64,000 nt of DNA from Mesonia maritima (GCF_042433895.1 NZ_JBHLUA010000006.1:62001-126000); one strand, 5' to 3'; shown: positions 35,676 to 44,522, numbered from the stretch's first letter. Notes: a model not told the origin generated them from the letters alone. Numbers and translations are program-made.

Positions 35676-37082
35676 TTATGATTCTTTAGATTTTACAATT
35701 TGTGCCATTAATTCTGCTTCTGCGCAAAGTTTTCCGTTAGCAAACGCGTAGCCTTGCATATGACAAATTCCTCTTCTTATTGGAGAAATTAAATCGCATT
35801 TAAATACTAATGTATCACCCGGAACTACTTTTTGTTTGAATTTCACGTTGTCTATTTTCATAAAATAGGTTAGGTAATTTTCGGGATCTGGAACAGTACT
35901 TAGAATTAAAATACCACCGGTTTGCGCCATTGCTTCAACTATTAAAACGCCTGGCATTACCGGAGCTCCAGGAAAATGACCTCTGAAAAACTCTTCGTTC
36001 ATGGTCACGTTTTTACTTCCGATTACATGCGTTTTTGATAATTCAAATATTTTATCGATTAACAACATGGGTTGTCTATGCGGAAGCATTTTCATGATTT
36101 GATTCACATCCATTAAGGGTTGTTGCGTCAAATCTACTTGTGGCACTTTATTGCGCTTTTCAGCTTTAATGTGTTTTGCTAATTTTTTTGCAAATTCAGT
36201 ATTTACAAAATGTCCCGGTTTATTGGCGATTACTCTTCCTTTAATTCGTGTACCGATTAACGCCAGATCTCCAATAACATCTAATAATTTATGTCGAGCA
36301 GCTTCGTTAGGATAATGCAATGTTAGATTATCTAAAATTCCGTTAGGCTTTACCGAAATTTCATCTTTATTAAACGCTTTACGAAGTTTCTCCATTGTAT
36401 CTTGCGACAATTCTTTATCTACATATACAATTGCATTATTTAAATCTCCGCCGCGAATTAGACCGTGTTCTAACAAAGTCTCTAATTCGTGTAAAAAACT
36501 AAAAGTTCTTGAATCTGCAATTTCTTCTTTAAATTCCGATAAATCTTTGATAGAAGCATTTTGAGTTCCTAAAACTTTGGTGCCGAAATCTACCATTGTA
36601 GTTACCTCGTAATTACAAGCGGGAACTACCATAATTTCACTTCCCGATTTCTCATCAACATAAGAAATGATTTCTTTTACTTCATACTCATCTCTTTCTG
36701 CTTCTTGTTCTTCAACTCCGGCTTTTTCTAAAGCTTCTACAAAAAACTTTGCTGAACCATCCATAATTGGCGGTTCGCTTGCGTTCATTTCAATTAAAAG
36801 ATTATCTATCTCTAAGCCCACACAAGCTGCTAAAACGTGTTCTGAAGTTTGAATGGCAACTCCATTTTTTTCAAGCGAAGTTCCGCGTTGCGTATTTACC
36901 ACGTAACCGGCTTCTGCAGGAATTAAGGGTTCGCCTTCTAAATCTATTCGTTTAAATGCATACCCGTGATTTTCTTCAGCAGGTTTAAAGGTAATGGTTA
37001 CATTTTTTCCCGTATGAAGTCCTACTCCGGTTAGGGAAACTTCTTTTTTAATTGTGCGTTGTTTATTTTTAATTTCAGCCAT
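35676..37082 (-). CDS. Bifunctional LpxC deacetylase / FabZ dehydratase
   Basis: Residues about 1-315 are LpxC (UDP-3-O-acyl-GlcNAc deacetylase): LTGVGLHTG at the start, the metal-binding HVLAA (about 80) and HKLLDVIGDLALIG (about 260), the committed step of lipid A synthesis. Residues about 320-468 are FabZ (3-hydroxyacyl-ACP dehydratase): MLPHRQPMLLIDK and the catalytic GHFPGAPVMPGVL. The fusion is standard in Bacteroidota and joins use of 3-hydroxyacyl-ACP by two pathways. It overlaps the lpxD end by eight bases. Confidence 0.97.
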   Translation of the reverse strand: MAEIKNKQRTIKKEVSLTGVGLHTGKNVTITFKPAEENHGYAFKRIDLEGEPLIPAEAGYVVNTQRGTSLEKNGVAIQTSEHVLAACVGLEIDNLLIEMNASEPPIMDGSAKFFVEALEKAGVEEQEAERDEYEVKEIISYVDEKSGSEIMVVPACNYEVTTMVDFGTKVLGTQNASIKDLSEFKEEIADSRTFSFLHELETLLEHGLIRGGDLNNAIVYVDKELSQDTMEKLRKAFNKDEISVKPNGILDNLTLHYPNEAARHKLLDVIGDLALIGTRIKGRVIANKPGHFVNTEFAKKLAKHIKAEKRNKVPQVDLTQQPLMDVNQIMKMLPHRQPMLLIDKIFELSKTHVIGSKNVTMNEEFFRGHFPGAPVMPGVLIVEAMAQTGGILILSTVPDPENYLTYFMKIDNVKFKQKVVPGDTLVFKCDLISPIRRGICHMQGYAFANGKLCAEAELMAQIVKSKES

Positions 37083-38103
37083 TAGAATTCAACTTTTTGT
37101 CTAAGTTATTTAGCTTTTGAATTGATTGTGGTAAATTTTTAAAATGTACGTATGATTTGTTATAATCGCTATAGTTTAAAGCAGGTGAACCTTGCAAGGT
37201 TTCATCGTCTTTGACATTTCTACCGATTCCTGATTGCGCTTGAATTCTAACGCGATCGCCAATTGAAATATGACCGACAATTCCTACTTGACCACCGATT
37301 ATACAATTTTCACCTATTTTGGTTGAACCTGCTACACCAGATTGAGCGGCGATAGCGGTATTTTTTCCGATTTCTACATTATGAGCAATCTGAATTTGAT
37401 TATCTAATTTTACGCCTTTACGAATAATTGTTGAACCTAAAGTTGCTCTATCGATAGTTGTTCCAGCGCCAATGTCTACAAAATCCTCTATAATTACATT
37501 CCCAATTTGTGGAACTTTTTTGTATTCGCCATTTTCATCGGGCGTAAAACCAAAGCCATCTGCTCCAACAATTGCTCCGCCGTGAATTACACAGTAATTT
37601 CCTATTTCGGTTTCAGAATAAATTTTAGCTCCTGCAAATACAATTACATTGTCGCCAATAATGGTGTTATCTCCAATATAAGCGTTCGGGTAAATTTTTA
37701 CGTTATTTCCAAGTTTTACATTTTCCCCTAGATAAGCAAAAGCACCAATATAGACGTTTTCGCCATAGGTTGCGGATTCTGAAATATAACTGGGTTGTTC
37801 TATTCCTGTTTTATTGAGTTTTACTTGGTTGTAAAATTCTAATAATTTGGTGAACGCTTTATAAGCATCTTCAACTTTTATAAGCGTAGTAGAAATTTGT
37901 TTTTCGGGAAAAAATCCTTTATTGACAATACAAGCGCCTGCTTTGGTATCGTAAATGTAAGATGTGTATTTAGGATTAGATAGAAACGTTAATGATTCTG
38001 GAGAACCTTCTTCAATTTTTGCAAGTTGAGAAACTTCCGCTTCTGGGTTTCCTTCAATTTCCCCATCTAGAATTTCGGCAATTTGTGCTACTGTAAATTT
38101 CAT
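37075..38103 (-). CDS. lpxD: UDP-3-O-acylglucosamine N-acyltransferase
   Basis: An N-terminal uridine-binding domain (about 1-100, with LAKIEEGSPESLTFLSNPKY) precedes a beta helix of hexapeptides (about 105-310) and a short helical tail. The catalytic His is in LDNQIQIAHNVEIG (about 245). It adds the second 3-hydroxyacyl chain in lipid A synthesis. First of the lpx genes in this leftward run, it begins 24 bases after the HD gene. Confidence 0.96.
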   Translation of the reverse strand: MKFTVAQIAEILDGEIEGNPEAEVSQLAKIEEGSPESLTFLSNPKYTSYIYDTKAGACIVNKGFFPEKQISTTLIKVEDAYKAFTKLLEFYNQVKLNKTGIEQPSYISESATYGENVYIGAFAYLGENVKLGNNVKIYPNAYIGDNTIIGDNVIVFAGAKIYSETEIGNYCVIHGGAIVGADGFGFTPDENGEYKKVPQIGNVIIEDFVDIGAGTTIDRATLGSTIIRKGVKLDNQIQIAHNVEIGKNTAIAAQSGVAGSTKIGENCIIGGQVGIVGHISIGDRVRIQAQSGIGRNVKDDETLQGSPALNYSDYNKSYVHFKNLPQSIQKLNNLDKKLNSNG

Positions 38104-38126
38104 TCTGACAAAAATAGAAAAAATTG

Positions 38127-39356
38127 TTAATCTTTTGGTTTAGGATAGCAGATATAATATTTTACTACAGGTTCTGATAAAGCTTCGAGGTTTAATTGGT
38201 CTGAAGCTTTAATGACATCGGCAACTTTTCCGTTTTTGTGCAAAATATTAATATTCTCTATATCACTTCGATAAGCAAGGTTTGACACTTTTCCTTTAAA
38301 GACAAAATATTCAGCTTCGTGTTTAGAAATGTTATATTTTTCTTGAAGTTTTTGAAGATGCTTTTCGATTTTTTGTGATTCAATTTTATTTTTTTTCAGT
38401 TTAACTTTCAGCAAATCGCGATTAATAATCATTTTACAAAGGTTTTGTAATACAAAATCATCGGAAACTGTCCATTCTTTCATCGCAGAAATAATATCGT
38501 AATCGTCTAACTTACTAAAGGTATGAAGTGTGTCTTCTGAAAAATTATTTAAATCGATAGAATTTTCTAAAAAATAGACTAAAGCTTTACTTGCGGGAAG
38601 TTTTTTTCCTTCACTTACCAATTCTTTCGCTCTTTTTAATACCCGAATTAAAAGTTGTTCAGCTCCTAAACTTGTTTTATGTAAATAAACTTGCCAATAC
38701 ATTAAACGGCGTGCGACTAAAAATTTTTCAACGGAATAAATTCCTTTTTGCTCAACAACTAATTTGTCATTGACCACATTTAACATCGTGATTAAGCGCT
38801 CACTGTTGATATTTCCTTCTGCAACACCGGTATAGAAACTATCGCGTTTTAAATAATCTAAGCGATCTACGTCTAATTGACTCGCGATAAGTTGTTTAAA
38901 AAATTTGCGAGGATATTCGCCTTTAAAAATTTGAATAGCTAACGTTAAACTTTGGTTAAAGTCAGCATTCATTTTTTCCATAAATTGAAGTGAAATCCAC
39001 TCGTGACTTACCCCATTTACAATGCTATGTTCCATCGCATGTGAAAAAGGACCGTGACCAATATCGTGCAACAAAATCGCGATTAATAAAGCCTCTTCTT
39101 CCTTTTTAGAAATCTCAACTCCTTTAAAACGAAGTACCTCGAGGGATTTTCGCATTAAATGCATGCAACCCAGCGCGTGATGAAATCTGGTATGATGCGC
39201 ACCTGGATAAACTAAATAAGACATTCCCATTTGAGAAATTCGGCGCAATCTTTGAAAGTAAGGATGTTCAATAACATCGAAAATACGTTCGTTGGGAATG
39301 GTAATAAATCCGTAAATTGGATCGTTTAATATTTTGAGTTTGTTACGTGAATTCAA
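38127..39356 (-). CDS. HD-domain phosphohydrolase (dNTPase-like)
   Basis: The 409 residues carry the HD set: FHHALGCMHLM (about 57-67), the doublet in LLHDIGHGPFSHAMEH (about 94-109) and a late Asp in LDVDRLDYLKRD (about 175). This matches the dGTPase/SAMHD1-like family of Bacteroidota. The likely reaction is hydrolysis of dNTPs or another nucleotide. The start is a TTG at 39356: an in-frame stop lies upstream and no ATG occurs before residue 40. Its -7 box overlaps the porX promoter region. Confidence 0.88.
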   Translation of the reverse strand: MNSRNKLKILNDPIYGFITIPNERIFDVIEHPYFQRLRRISQMGMSYLVYPGAHHTRFHHALGCMHLMRKSLEVLRFKGVEISKKEEEALLIAILLHDIGHGPFSHAMEHSIVNGVSHEWISLQFMEKMNADFNQSLTLAIQIFKGEYPRKFFKQLIASQLDVDRLDYLKRDSFYTGVAEGNINSERLITMLNVVNDKLVVEQKGIYSVEKFLVARRLMYWQVYLHKTSLGAEQLLIRVLKRAKELVSEGKKLPASKALVYFLENSIDLNNFSEDTLHTFSKLDDYDIISAMKEWTVSDDFVLQNLCKMIINRDLLKVKLKKNKIESQKIEKHLQKLQEKYNISKHEAEYFVFKGKVSNLAYRSDIENINILHKNGKVADVIKASDQLNLEALSEPVVKYYICYPKPKD

Positions 39357-39368
39357 ATCGTAAGTTTA
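39340..39368 (+). promoter_or_regulatory. Promoter of porX
   Basis: TTG (39340-39342) is followed after 18 bases by TAAGTTTA (39361-39368), seven of eight against TAnnTTTG. It lies partly inside the 5' end of the divergent HD gene; transcription would start near 39374, 18 bases before the chosen ATG. Confidence 0.5.
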
Positions 39369-39378
39369 ATAATAAAAG

Positions 39379-39386
39379 CAAATATA
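39379..39386 (-). promoter_or_regulatory. -7 box for the HD-domain gene
   Basis: On the minus strand TATATTTG is an exact TAnnTTTG match, about 23 bases before the TTG start at 39356. It sits between the porX promoter and the porX start codon, so the two divergent units probably interfere. Confidence 0.55.
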
Positions 39387-39391
39387 CATAT

Positions 39392-40942
39392 ATGAATAAC
39401 ATCAAGGTACTTTGGGTAGACGATGAAATTGATTTACTAAAACCACATATTCTTTTTCTAGAAAATAAAAATTATGAAGTAACCACTTGCCAAAGCGGAA
39501 TGGAAGCGATTGAAGAGGTTGAAAAACAAAATTTTGATATCGTTTTTTTAGATGAAAACATGCCGGGATTAACCGGTTTAGAAACTTTATCTGAAATTAA
39601 AGCCAAACGCAATAATCTTCCGGTAGTAATGATTACCAAAAGTGAAGAAGAATATATAATGGAAGAAGCCATTGGTTCAAAAATTGCCGATTATTTGATA
39701 AAACCGGTGAATCCGAATCAGATTTTATTAAGTCTGAAAAAAAATCTTGATCATTCGCGATTGGTTTCAGAAAAGACTACCTCAAATTATCAGCAAGAGT
39801 TCAGAAAAATTGCGATGGATATGTCTACCATAAATTCCTGGGAAGGTTGGGTAGAACTTTATCAGAAATTAATTTATTGGGAACTTCAATTAGAAAATAT
39901 TGAAGACACCGGAATGTTCGAAATTTTAGAATCGCAAAAACAAGAAGCCAATAATCAGTTTTGTAAATTCATTGAAAAAAATTATACAAAATGGTTTGAA
40001 AAAGATGCCGAACGACCCTCGATGTCGCATACTTTATTCCGAGAAAAAATAGTTCCAGAACTAGGAAAAGATCAACCTACACTTTTAGTGGTGATCGATA
40101 ATTTACGATACGACCAATGGCGTGCTTTTGAACCAGTAATCAATAATTATTACAAAAAACAAAAGGAAACTGCTTTTTCCAGTATTTTACCAACCGCTAC
40201 GCAATACGCAAGAAATGCCATTTTTTCAGGACTAATGCCTGCCGATATGGAAAAATTACATCCTGATTTATGGTTAAATGATACCGATGAAGGCGGAAAA
40301 AATATGCACGAGGAAGAATTTTTAAGAGCGCAAATGAAGCGTTTGGGCTTGAATTTTAAAACTGAATATCATAAAATAACGAGTTTAAAAGGGGGTAAAA
40401 AATTAGTCGATAATTTTAAATCGCAAAAAGAAAACGATTTAACCGTAGTGGTTTACAATTTCGTGGATATGCTTTCGCATTCAAAAACTGAAATGGAAGT
40501 AATTAAAGAATTAGCTTCTAATGACAAATCTTACCGATCGTTAACTGAAAGTTGGTTTAAAAATTCACCTTTGTTAGAAATTATTCAGCAAGCACAACAA
40601 TTAGGCTTTAAATTAATCTTAACTACCGATCACGGAACTATAAATGCTAAAAATCCATCAAAAGTAATCGGCGATAAAAATACCAGTCTTAACTTAAGAT
40701 ATAAAACGGGTAAAAGCTTAACGTACGAAGAGAAAGACGTAATTGCAGCTAAAAATCCAAAAGATTTTTATTTACCTAGTATAAATATGAGCAGTTCGTT
40801 TATCTTTGCGAAAGGAGATTTATTTTTTGCTTACCCTAATAATTATAATCATTATGTAAGCTATTATAGAAACACTTATCAACATGGAGGTGTTTCCTTG
40901 GAGGAAATGATAATTCCTTTTTCAGTATTATCACCAAGATAA
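39392..40942 (+). CDS. porX: PorX-type response regulator with PglZ domain
   Basis: The receiver (about 1-120) has VLWVDDEID, phospho-acceptor Asp in VFLDENMPG (about 54), VMITKS and LIKPVNPNQ. Residues about 200-510 are an alkaline-phosphatase-fold PglZ domain with LLVVIDNLRYDQW, the metal Asp of DN, and LILTTDHGT. This is the layout of PorX, which with PorY controls type IX secretion genes in Bacteroidota and has phosphodiesterase activity on cyclic or oligonucleotides. I chose the ATG at 39392; an in-frame ATG at 39347 would lie inside the divergent HD gene and upstream of the promoter start point. Confidence 0.92.
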   Translation: MNNIKVLWVDDEIDLLKPHILFLENKNYEVTTCQSGMEAIEEVEKQNFDIVFLDENMPGLTGLETLSEIKAKRNNLPVVMITKSEEEYIMEEAIGSKIADYLIKPVNPNQILLSLKKNLDHSRLVSEKTTSNYQQEFRKIAMDMSTINSWEGWVELYQKLIYWELQLENIEDTGMFEILESQKQEANNQFCKFIEKNYTKWFEKDAERPSMSHTLFREKIVPELGKDQPTLLVVIDNLRYDQWRAFEPVINNYYKKQKETAFSSILPTATQYARNAIFSGLMPADMEKLHPDLWLNDTDEGGKNMHEEEFLRAQMKRLGLNFKTEYHKITSLKGGKKLVDNFKSQKENDLTVVVYNFVDMLSHSKTEMEVIKELASNDKSYRSLTESWFKNSPLLEIIQQAQQLGFKLILTTDHGTINAKNPSKVIGDKNTSLNLRYKTGKSLTYEEKDVIAAKNPKDFYLPSINMSSSFIFAKGDLFFAYPNNYNHYVSYYRNTYQHGGVSLEEMIIPFSVLSPR

Positions 40943-40947
40943 AAAAT

Positions 40948-41358
40948 ATGGAAATAAGCTATTCATTAGAAGAAATTCCGAGTGTAGCCCAAAAAATAAT
41001 AAAAGCGTCTCCTTGCAAGACGCTTTTATTTTATGGCGAAATGGGTTCAGGAAAAACTACTTTAATTAAAGAAATCGTGAAGCAACTTGGTTCTACCGAT
41101 AAAGTATCAAGTCCTACGTTTAGTTTAATAAATGAATATCAACTTAAAAAGGAGAAAATTTATCACTTCGATTTATATAGAATAGAAAATGAAAATGAAG
41201 TTTTTGATATTGGAATAGAAGAGTATTTAGACGATACAAACTGGCTTTTTATCGAGTGGCCTGAAAAAATAGAAAGTTTACTTCCGAAAGAAAATTGTTC
41301 AATATCAATAGTTAAAAAAGGATTTACACAAAGAAAGCTGTTTCTAAAGAAATATTAA
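40948..41358 (+). CDS. tsaE: tRNA t6A biosynthesis ATPase TsaE
   Basis: The 136-residue P-loop protein carries FYGEMGSGKTTLIKEI (Walker A, about 28-43), SSPTFSLINEY and HFDLYRI, all typical of TsaE (YjeE). It is needed with TsaB, TsaC and TsaD for threonylcarbamoyl modification of A37 in ANN-decoding tRNAs. It starts five bases after porX. The first 85 bases contain a terminator-like hairpin. Confidence 0.95.
   Translation: MEISYSLEEIPSVAQKIIKASPCKTLLFYGEMGSGKTTLIKEIVKQLGSTDKVSSPTFSLINEYQLKKEKIYHFDLYRIENENEVFDIGIEEYLDDTNWLFIEWPEKIESLLPKENCSISIVKKGFTQRKLFLKKY
40998..41030 (+). terminator. Terminator-like hairpin inside tsaE
   Basis: AATAAAAGCGTCT pairs over 13 perfect base pairs with AGACGCTTTTATT around a seven-base loop, and is followed by TTAT. 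It is coding sequence for tsaE residues about 17-28, yet has the shape of an intrinsic terminator 56 bases after the porX stop. Confidence 0.5.
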
Positions 41359-41489
41359 TTTAACAATACTAAATATTACATTTTAATTTAAAACATTAAA
41401 TTATAAAATTCTGATAATCAGATATTTAATAATATAAAAATTTGCAAAGGTACGGCAAAGAAAATTCATGAGATTAACAAATTTCTTAT

Positions 41490-41497
41490 TAGGTTTG
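41490..41497 (+). promoter_or_regulatory. Probable -7 box of the small lipoprotein gene
   Basis: TAGGTTTG fits TAnnTTTG exactly; no TTG at the ideal distance. It precedes the ATG at 41547 by about 50 bases. The rest of the 188-base gap after tsaE is very A+T rich, with a TCTGATAATCAGA palindrome near 41409. Confidence 0.45.
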
Positions 41498-41546
41498 TAC
41501 TATGAATTAATCGAAAAATAGTAGAAAACTTAAAAAACTGTTAGTT

Positions 41547-41723
41547 ATGAAATTAAAAAATTTTATCTTCGTTATCGCAATTGCTGGATTTTTAGCAACA
41601 TCTTGTAGTCCACAAAGTATAGATGAACACACGACAAAAGAAAACATCCAAGGGGACGGTGCATTCCAACCGGGATCGACAAATATTGACAAAGGGGACA
41701 TCATCATCCCTAGTAATGGGTAG
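41547..41723 (+). CDS. Short lipoprotein (58 residues)
   Basis: The frame from ATG 41547 to TAG 41721-41723 encodes 58 residues: a clear lipoprotein signal (KNFIFVIAIAGFLATSC, Cys about 20) and a polar, Gly/Asp/Asn-rich mature part of about 39 residues. No known domain. The last eight bases overlap the start of the next gene (ATGGGTAG), so the pair is translationally coupled. It is easily missed because of its length, but the signal peptide, the -7 box and the overlap make it convincing. Confidence 0.75.
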   Translation: MKLKNFIFVIAIAGFLATSCSPQSIDEHTTKENIQGDGAFQPGSTNIDKGDIIIPSNG

Positions 41724-42180
41724 TATAATTGCAGTAATTATTGCTGCAACTCCCTATATATTTTATACTTATAGAAGTTTCCCTGACACAAAAGTTTGGG
41801 AAACTTTTTTATTTACATATGAGTCTAATTGGTACCAAAAAATTTCAGTAAGCGTTTGGACAATTATGACCAAATTTATCCCTCTATTATTAATGGTGAT
41901 TTGGTTTCTTACCTGTAAACATTGGTGGTATCATGTTATTCTTATTCCTACTGGCATGTTTTTTTTCCAATTAATTAGTGTTATTAATGATGATTTGGAA
42001 TATACAGATGAAGTGGAAATTTGGTATCTTATCCCCATTATGGCTATTATTATTCCGCTAGTCTACTTAATTAGGGCGAAGTTATTTTCTAGAATGCACG
42101 GAAATAATTTAGACGATTTTGAAGAAGAACTTAAATCAAAAAAATCGCTAACTTCTCAGCTTAAAGATTTATTTAAATAA
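41716..42180 (+). CDS. Three-helix membrane protein coupled to the short lipoprotein
   Basis: From the ATG at 41716 the product has about 154 residues: a first helix at MGSIIAVIIAATPYIFYTY, a second around FIPLLLMVIWFLTC, and further hydrophobic segments (HVILIPTGMFFFQLISVI and YLIPIMAIIIPLVYLI), then an acidic-basic cytoplasmic tail. An upstream ATG at 41623 in frame would overlap the lipoprotein by 101 bases and add a polar head, so the inner start is preferred. No family recognised. Coupling with the lipoprotein suggests a shared envelope role. Confidence 0.72.
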   Translation: MGSIIAVIIAATPYIFYTYRSFPDTKVWETFLFTYESNWYQKISVSVWTIMTKFIPLLLMVIWFLTCKHWWYHVILIPTGMFFFQLISVINDDLEYTDEVEIWYLIPIMAIIIPLVYLIRAKLFSRMHGNNLDDFEEELKSKKSLTSQLKDLFK

Positions 42181-42237
42181 TTCTTTGGGAATATTCTTAA
42201 TTTTAGCTTACTTGTAATGAATCTTCAATAGTGATTT

Positions 42238-43434
42238 ATGAATAATCCGGTAAGTCCGTTTAGCCACGCAGAATTGCTTCCGCAAGAAGAAATGCTGGAA
42301 ATTGAAAGAAAAAAAGGGGAACTTTTTATTGGGTTGCCTAAAGAAACTTCTTATCAAGAAAAAAGAGTTTGCTTGACACCCGATGCTGTCGCAGCAATTA
42401 CCGCTCACGGCCATCGTGTGCTTATAGAAAGTAATGCTGGAAAAGATGCGAGCTTTACCGATAAAGATTATAGCGAAGCTGGTGCTGAAATTACCAAAAG
42501 TACTCACAAGGTTTTTGCTTGTCCAATCATTTTAAAAGTAGAACCGCCTTCAGAAAAAGAATTGGAAATGATGAATCCTCAAACTATTCTCATTTCTGCA
42601 CTTCAGTTAAAAACCCAATGCAAAAGTTATTTCCAAACGCTAGCGAAAAAAAGAATTACTGCTTTAGCTTTTGAATTTATAAAAGATGAAGATGGAACTT
42701 ACCCTGCCGTTCGCGCGCTTAGCGAAATTGCGGGTACCGCTTCCGTTTTAATTGCCTCAGAATTATTGGCGAGTCCAACCGGTAGTGGACTGATGTTTGG
42801 GAATATCAGCGGAGTTCCCCCATTAGAAGTTGTTATTATTGGTGCTGGAACGGTGGGTGAATTTGCAGCAAGATCTTCCATAGGCTTGGGAGCAAATATT
42901 AAAATTTTTGATAATTCACTTACCAAATTACGTACAATTCAGAAAAATTTAGGAAGACCGCTCTATACTTCTACCCTTCAACCTAAAACTTTATTAAAGA
43001 GTTTAAAAAGAGCCGATGTTGTAATTGGTTCGGTTAGAGGAAAAAATAGATCTCCGATTATTGTTACTGAAGAAATGGTAGAAGTAATGAAAAACGGATC
43101 GGTTGTAATTGACGTAAGTATTGATATGGGCGGTTGTGTAGAAACTACCGAAATTACAAGTCATGATCATCCTACGGTAACAAAACACGGCGTTATTCAT
43201 TATGGCGTTCCAAATATTCCTTCACGTTATCCGAGAACCTCCTCACAATCAATTAGTAATATTTTTACACCTTATATTTTACATATTGGTGAAGAAGGCG
43301 GATTAGAAAATACCTTAAGATTTGATCGTGGTTTACGAAATGGATTGTATTTTTACCACGGAATTTTAACCAATAAATCAGTAGCAGATTGGTTTAATCT
43401 CAGTTATCGAGATATCAATCTGTTAATTTTCTAA
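42238..43434 (+). CDS. ald: Alanine dehydrogenase
   Basis: Residues about 30-170 carry GLPKETSYQEKRVCLTPDAV and the AlaDH/PNT N-terminal lobe; residues about 170-330 hold the Rossmann motif GAGTVGEFAARSSIGLGA. The ALDH family residues VIDVSIDMGGCVET and GVPNIPSRYPRTSS (close to the PNIPGAVPRTST norm) support alanine dehydrogenase rather than transhydrogenase. It interconverts L-alanine and pyruvate with NAD. The N-terminus is about 30 residues longer than in most family members (371 expected), a feature I cannot explain. Confidence 0.88.
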   Translation: MNNPVSPFSHAELLPQEEMLEIERKKGELFIGLPKETSYQEKRVCLTPDAVAAITAHGHRVLIESNAGKDASFTDKDYSEAGAEITKSTHKVFACPIILKVEPPSEKELEMMNPQTILISALQLKTQCKSYFQTLAKKRITALAFEFIKDEDGTYPAVRALSEIAGTASVLIASELLASPTGSGLMFGNISGVPPLEVVIIGAGTVGEFAARSSIGLGANIKIFDNSLTKLRTIQKNLGRPLYTSTLQPKTLLKSLKRADVVIGSVRGKNRSPIIVTEEMVEVMKNGSVVIDVSIDMGGCVETTEITSHDHPTVTKHGVIHYGVPNIPSRYPRTSSQSISNIFTPYILHIGEEGGLENTLRFDRGLRNGLYFYHGILTNKSVADWFNLSYRDINLLIF

Positions 43435-43438
43435 CTTT

Positions 43439-43816
43439 ATGAAATTAGCGCATCGGCTTGGCTACTACTTCAGTGGATTTGTAATAGGAATTATTATTTT
43501 ATTTTTCTTTCTCAGCGGAAAAAAAACTTCTTGTGATTACGGACCCGACGCGAGGGTGTTAAAAAACATTCGAACTAAGAAATTAGATTATAGTTCAAAT
43601 GCAGCTCTATTTTTTCAGCAGAATAAAATAGATTCAACTTCTATTTATGCTGTTCTAACGAATGGTGATGTAGATTTTGAAGAAAGTATTACAGATTTAG
43701 ATAGCTGTAATATTTATGTGATCAATTCAGATAAAGAGAAAAAAAACTTGCAACTTTCCATAAAAAATTGCGATAGTATTGCGACTATTGAACAAGCAAA
43801 ATTCTTAACGAAATAA
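43439..43816 (+). CDS. Membrane-anchored small protein of unknown function
   Basis: The 125 residues start with a single membrane helix (about 8-27, SGFVIGIIILFFFLSG) followed by a Cys-containing extracytoplasmic or periplasmic segment (KKTSCDYGPDARVLKN) with two further Cys (SCNIY, NCDSI). It lies four bases after ald, so the two are co-transcribed. No known family; the resemblance to DUF4258 proteins is only an impression. Confidence 0.65.
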   Translation: MKLAHRLGYYFSGFVIGIIILFFFLSGKKTSCDYGPDARVLKNIRTKKLDYSSNAALFFQQNKIDSTSIYAVLTNGDVDFEESITDLDSCNIYVINSDKEKKNLQLSIKNCDSIATIEQAKFLTK

Positions 43817-43900
43817 AAATTGAATTTTATCCGCTAGTTTTCGTAATCTTTTTTATTATTGCTAAATAAACCGTTAAGCTCATATAAACCAACTTTTAGT

Positions 43901-44212
43901 ATGAAAAGAGTTATTGTAGACTATAAAAAGTTAACTCCAGAAATTTTAAGCCTACTTGTAGAAAAATATCCCGACGGATATGACGATGATCACATCATTG
44001 TTTTTAAAAATGCCAAAAATGAAACGATTGAAGCTGTTGAAGTTCGTACAGAAGATTCTATCTATTTGGTAAAAGTAAGTACACGTTTAGAAAATACAAT
44101 GTCGAAATTCGATGAAGACGATTACGATGAGGATGAACTGACCGAACCAATTGTAGATTTACCTGAACGTAATGAAAATGATGAGGAAGACGAAGATGAT
44201 GAGGAAGAATAA
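43901..44212 (+). CDS. Small acidic protein of unknown function
   Basis: From the ATG at 43901 there are about 103 residues. The first 65 form a possible alpha/beta domain (ILSLLVEKYPDGYDDDHIIVF), the last 40 are extremely acidic (DEDDYDEDEL and a terminal E/D run). In flavobacteria such proteins are conserved unknowns. An earlier in-frame ATG at 43859 adds 14 residues with no extra support. It may bind a basic partner or nucleic-acid-binding protein, but no evidence shows this. Confidence 0.62.
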   Translation: MKRVIVDYKKLTPEILSLLVEKYPDGYDDDHIIVFKNAKNETIEAVEVRTEDSIYLVKVSTRLENTMSKFDEDDYDEDELTEPIVDLPERNENDEEDEDDEEE

Positions 44213-44231
44213 ATTTAATTCTTACATAGTA

Positions 44232-44522
44232 TCATAATGTAGAAGTGCTCTTTTGAGCACTTTTTTGTTTTATAATATAGGAATAAACCCACATTAATGT
44301 AAAAGTCGGCACCACATCGGTCCACGGTAAAATTTCTTCCATAAATACAATTACCGAAGCAATTTTCCCCTGTTTGTTAGGATACATATTTTGCATTTGC
44401 TTTGTTGCCACGGGAGCCCAAATAATATCCAGAAAAGGACCAATTACAGGAATTGCCATACTTATCATTCCTATTCCGTCAAATAACAAGCCTTTAAAAA
44501 GTAAACGATATTTAGAACTCAT
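44232..44522 (-). CDS. Small membrane protein of unknown function
   Basis: The 96-residue product has about two hydrophobic stretches (LFDGIGMISMAIPVIGPFLDIIW and DVVPTFTLMWVYSYII) and no motif I recognise. The C-terminus overlaps a terminator hairpin at 44242-44267, so the last residues are dictated by the hairpin, and the frame may end differently from the functional protein. Confidence 0.6.
   Translation of the reverse strand: MSSKYRLLFKGLLFDGIGMISMAIPVIGPFLDIIWAPVATKQMQNMYPNKQGKIASVIVFMEEILPWTDVVPTFTLMWVYSYIIKQKSAQKSTSTL
44242..44267. terminator. Intrinsic terminator between convergent genes
   Basis: GAAGTGCTC pairs with GAGCACTTT around TTTT and a T-run follows. It lies between the rightward gene ending at 44212 and the leftward gene ending at 44232, within the 3' end of the latter. 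Confidence 0.75.

Noticed and set aside
41623..41715. Upstream start of the membrane protein at 41716
   Set aside because: It would overlap the small lipoprotein by about 100 bases and add a polar head with no support.
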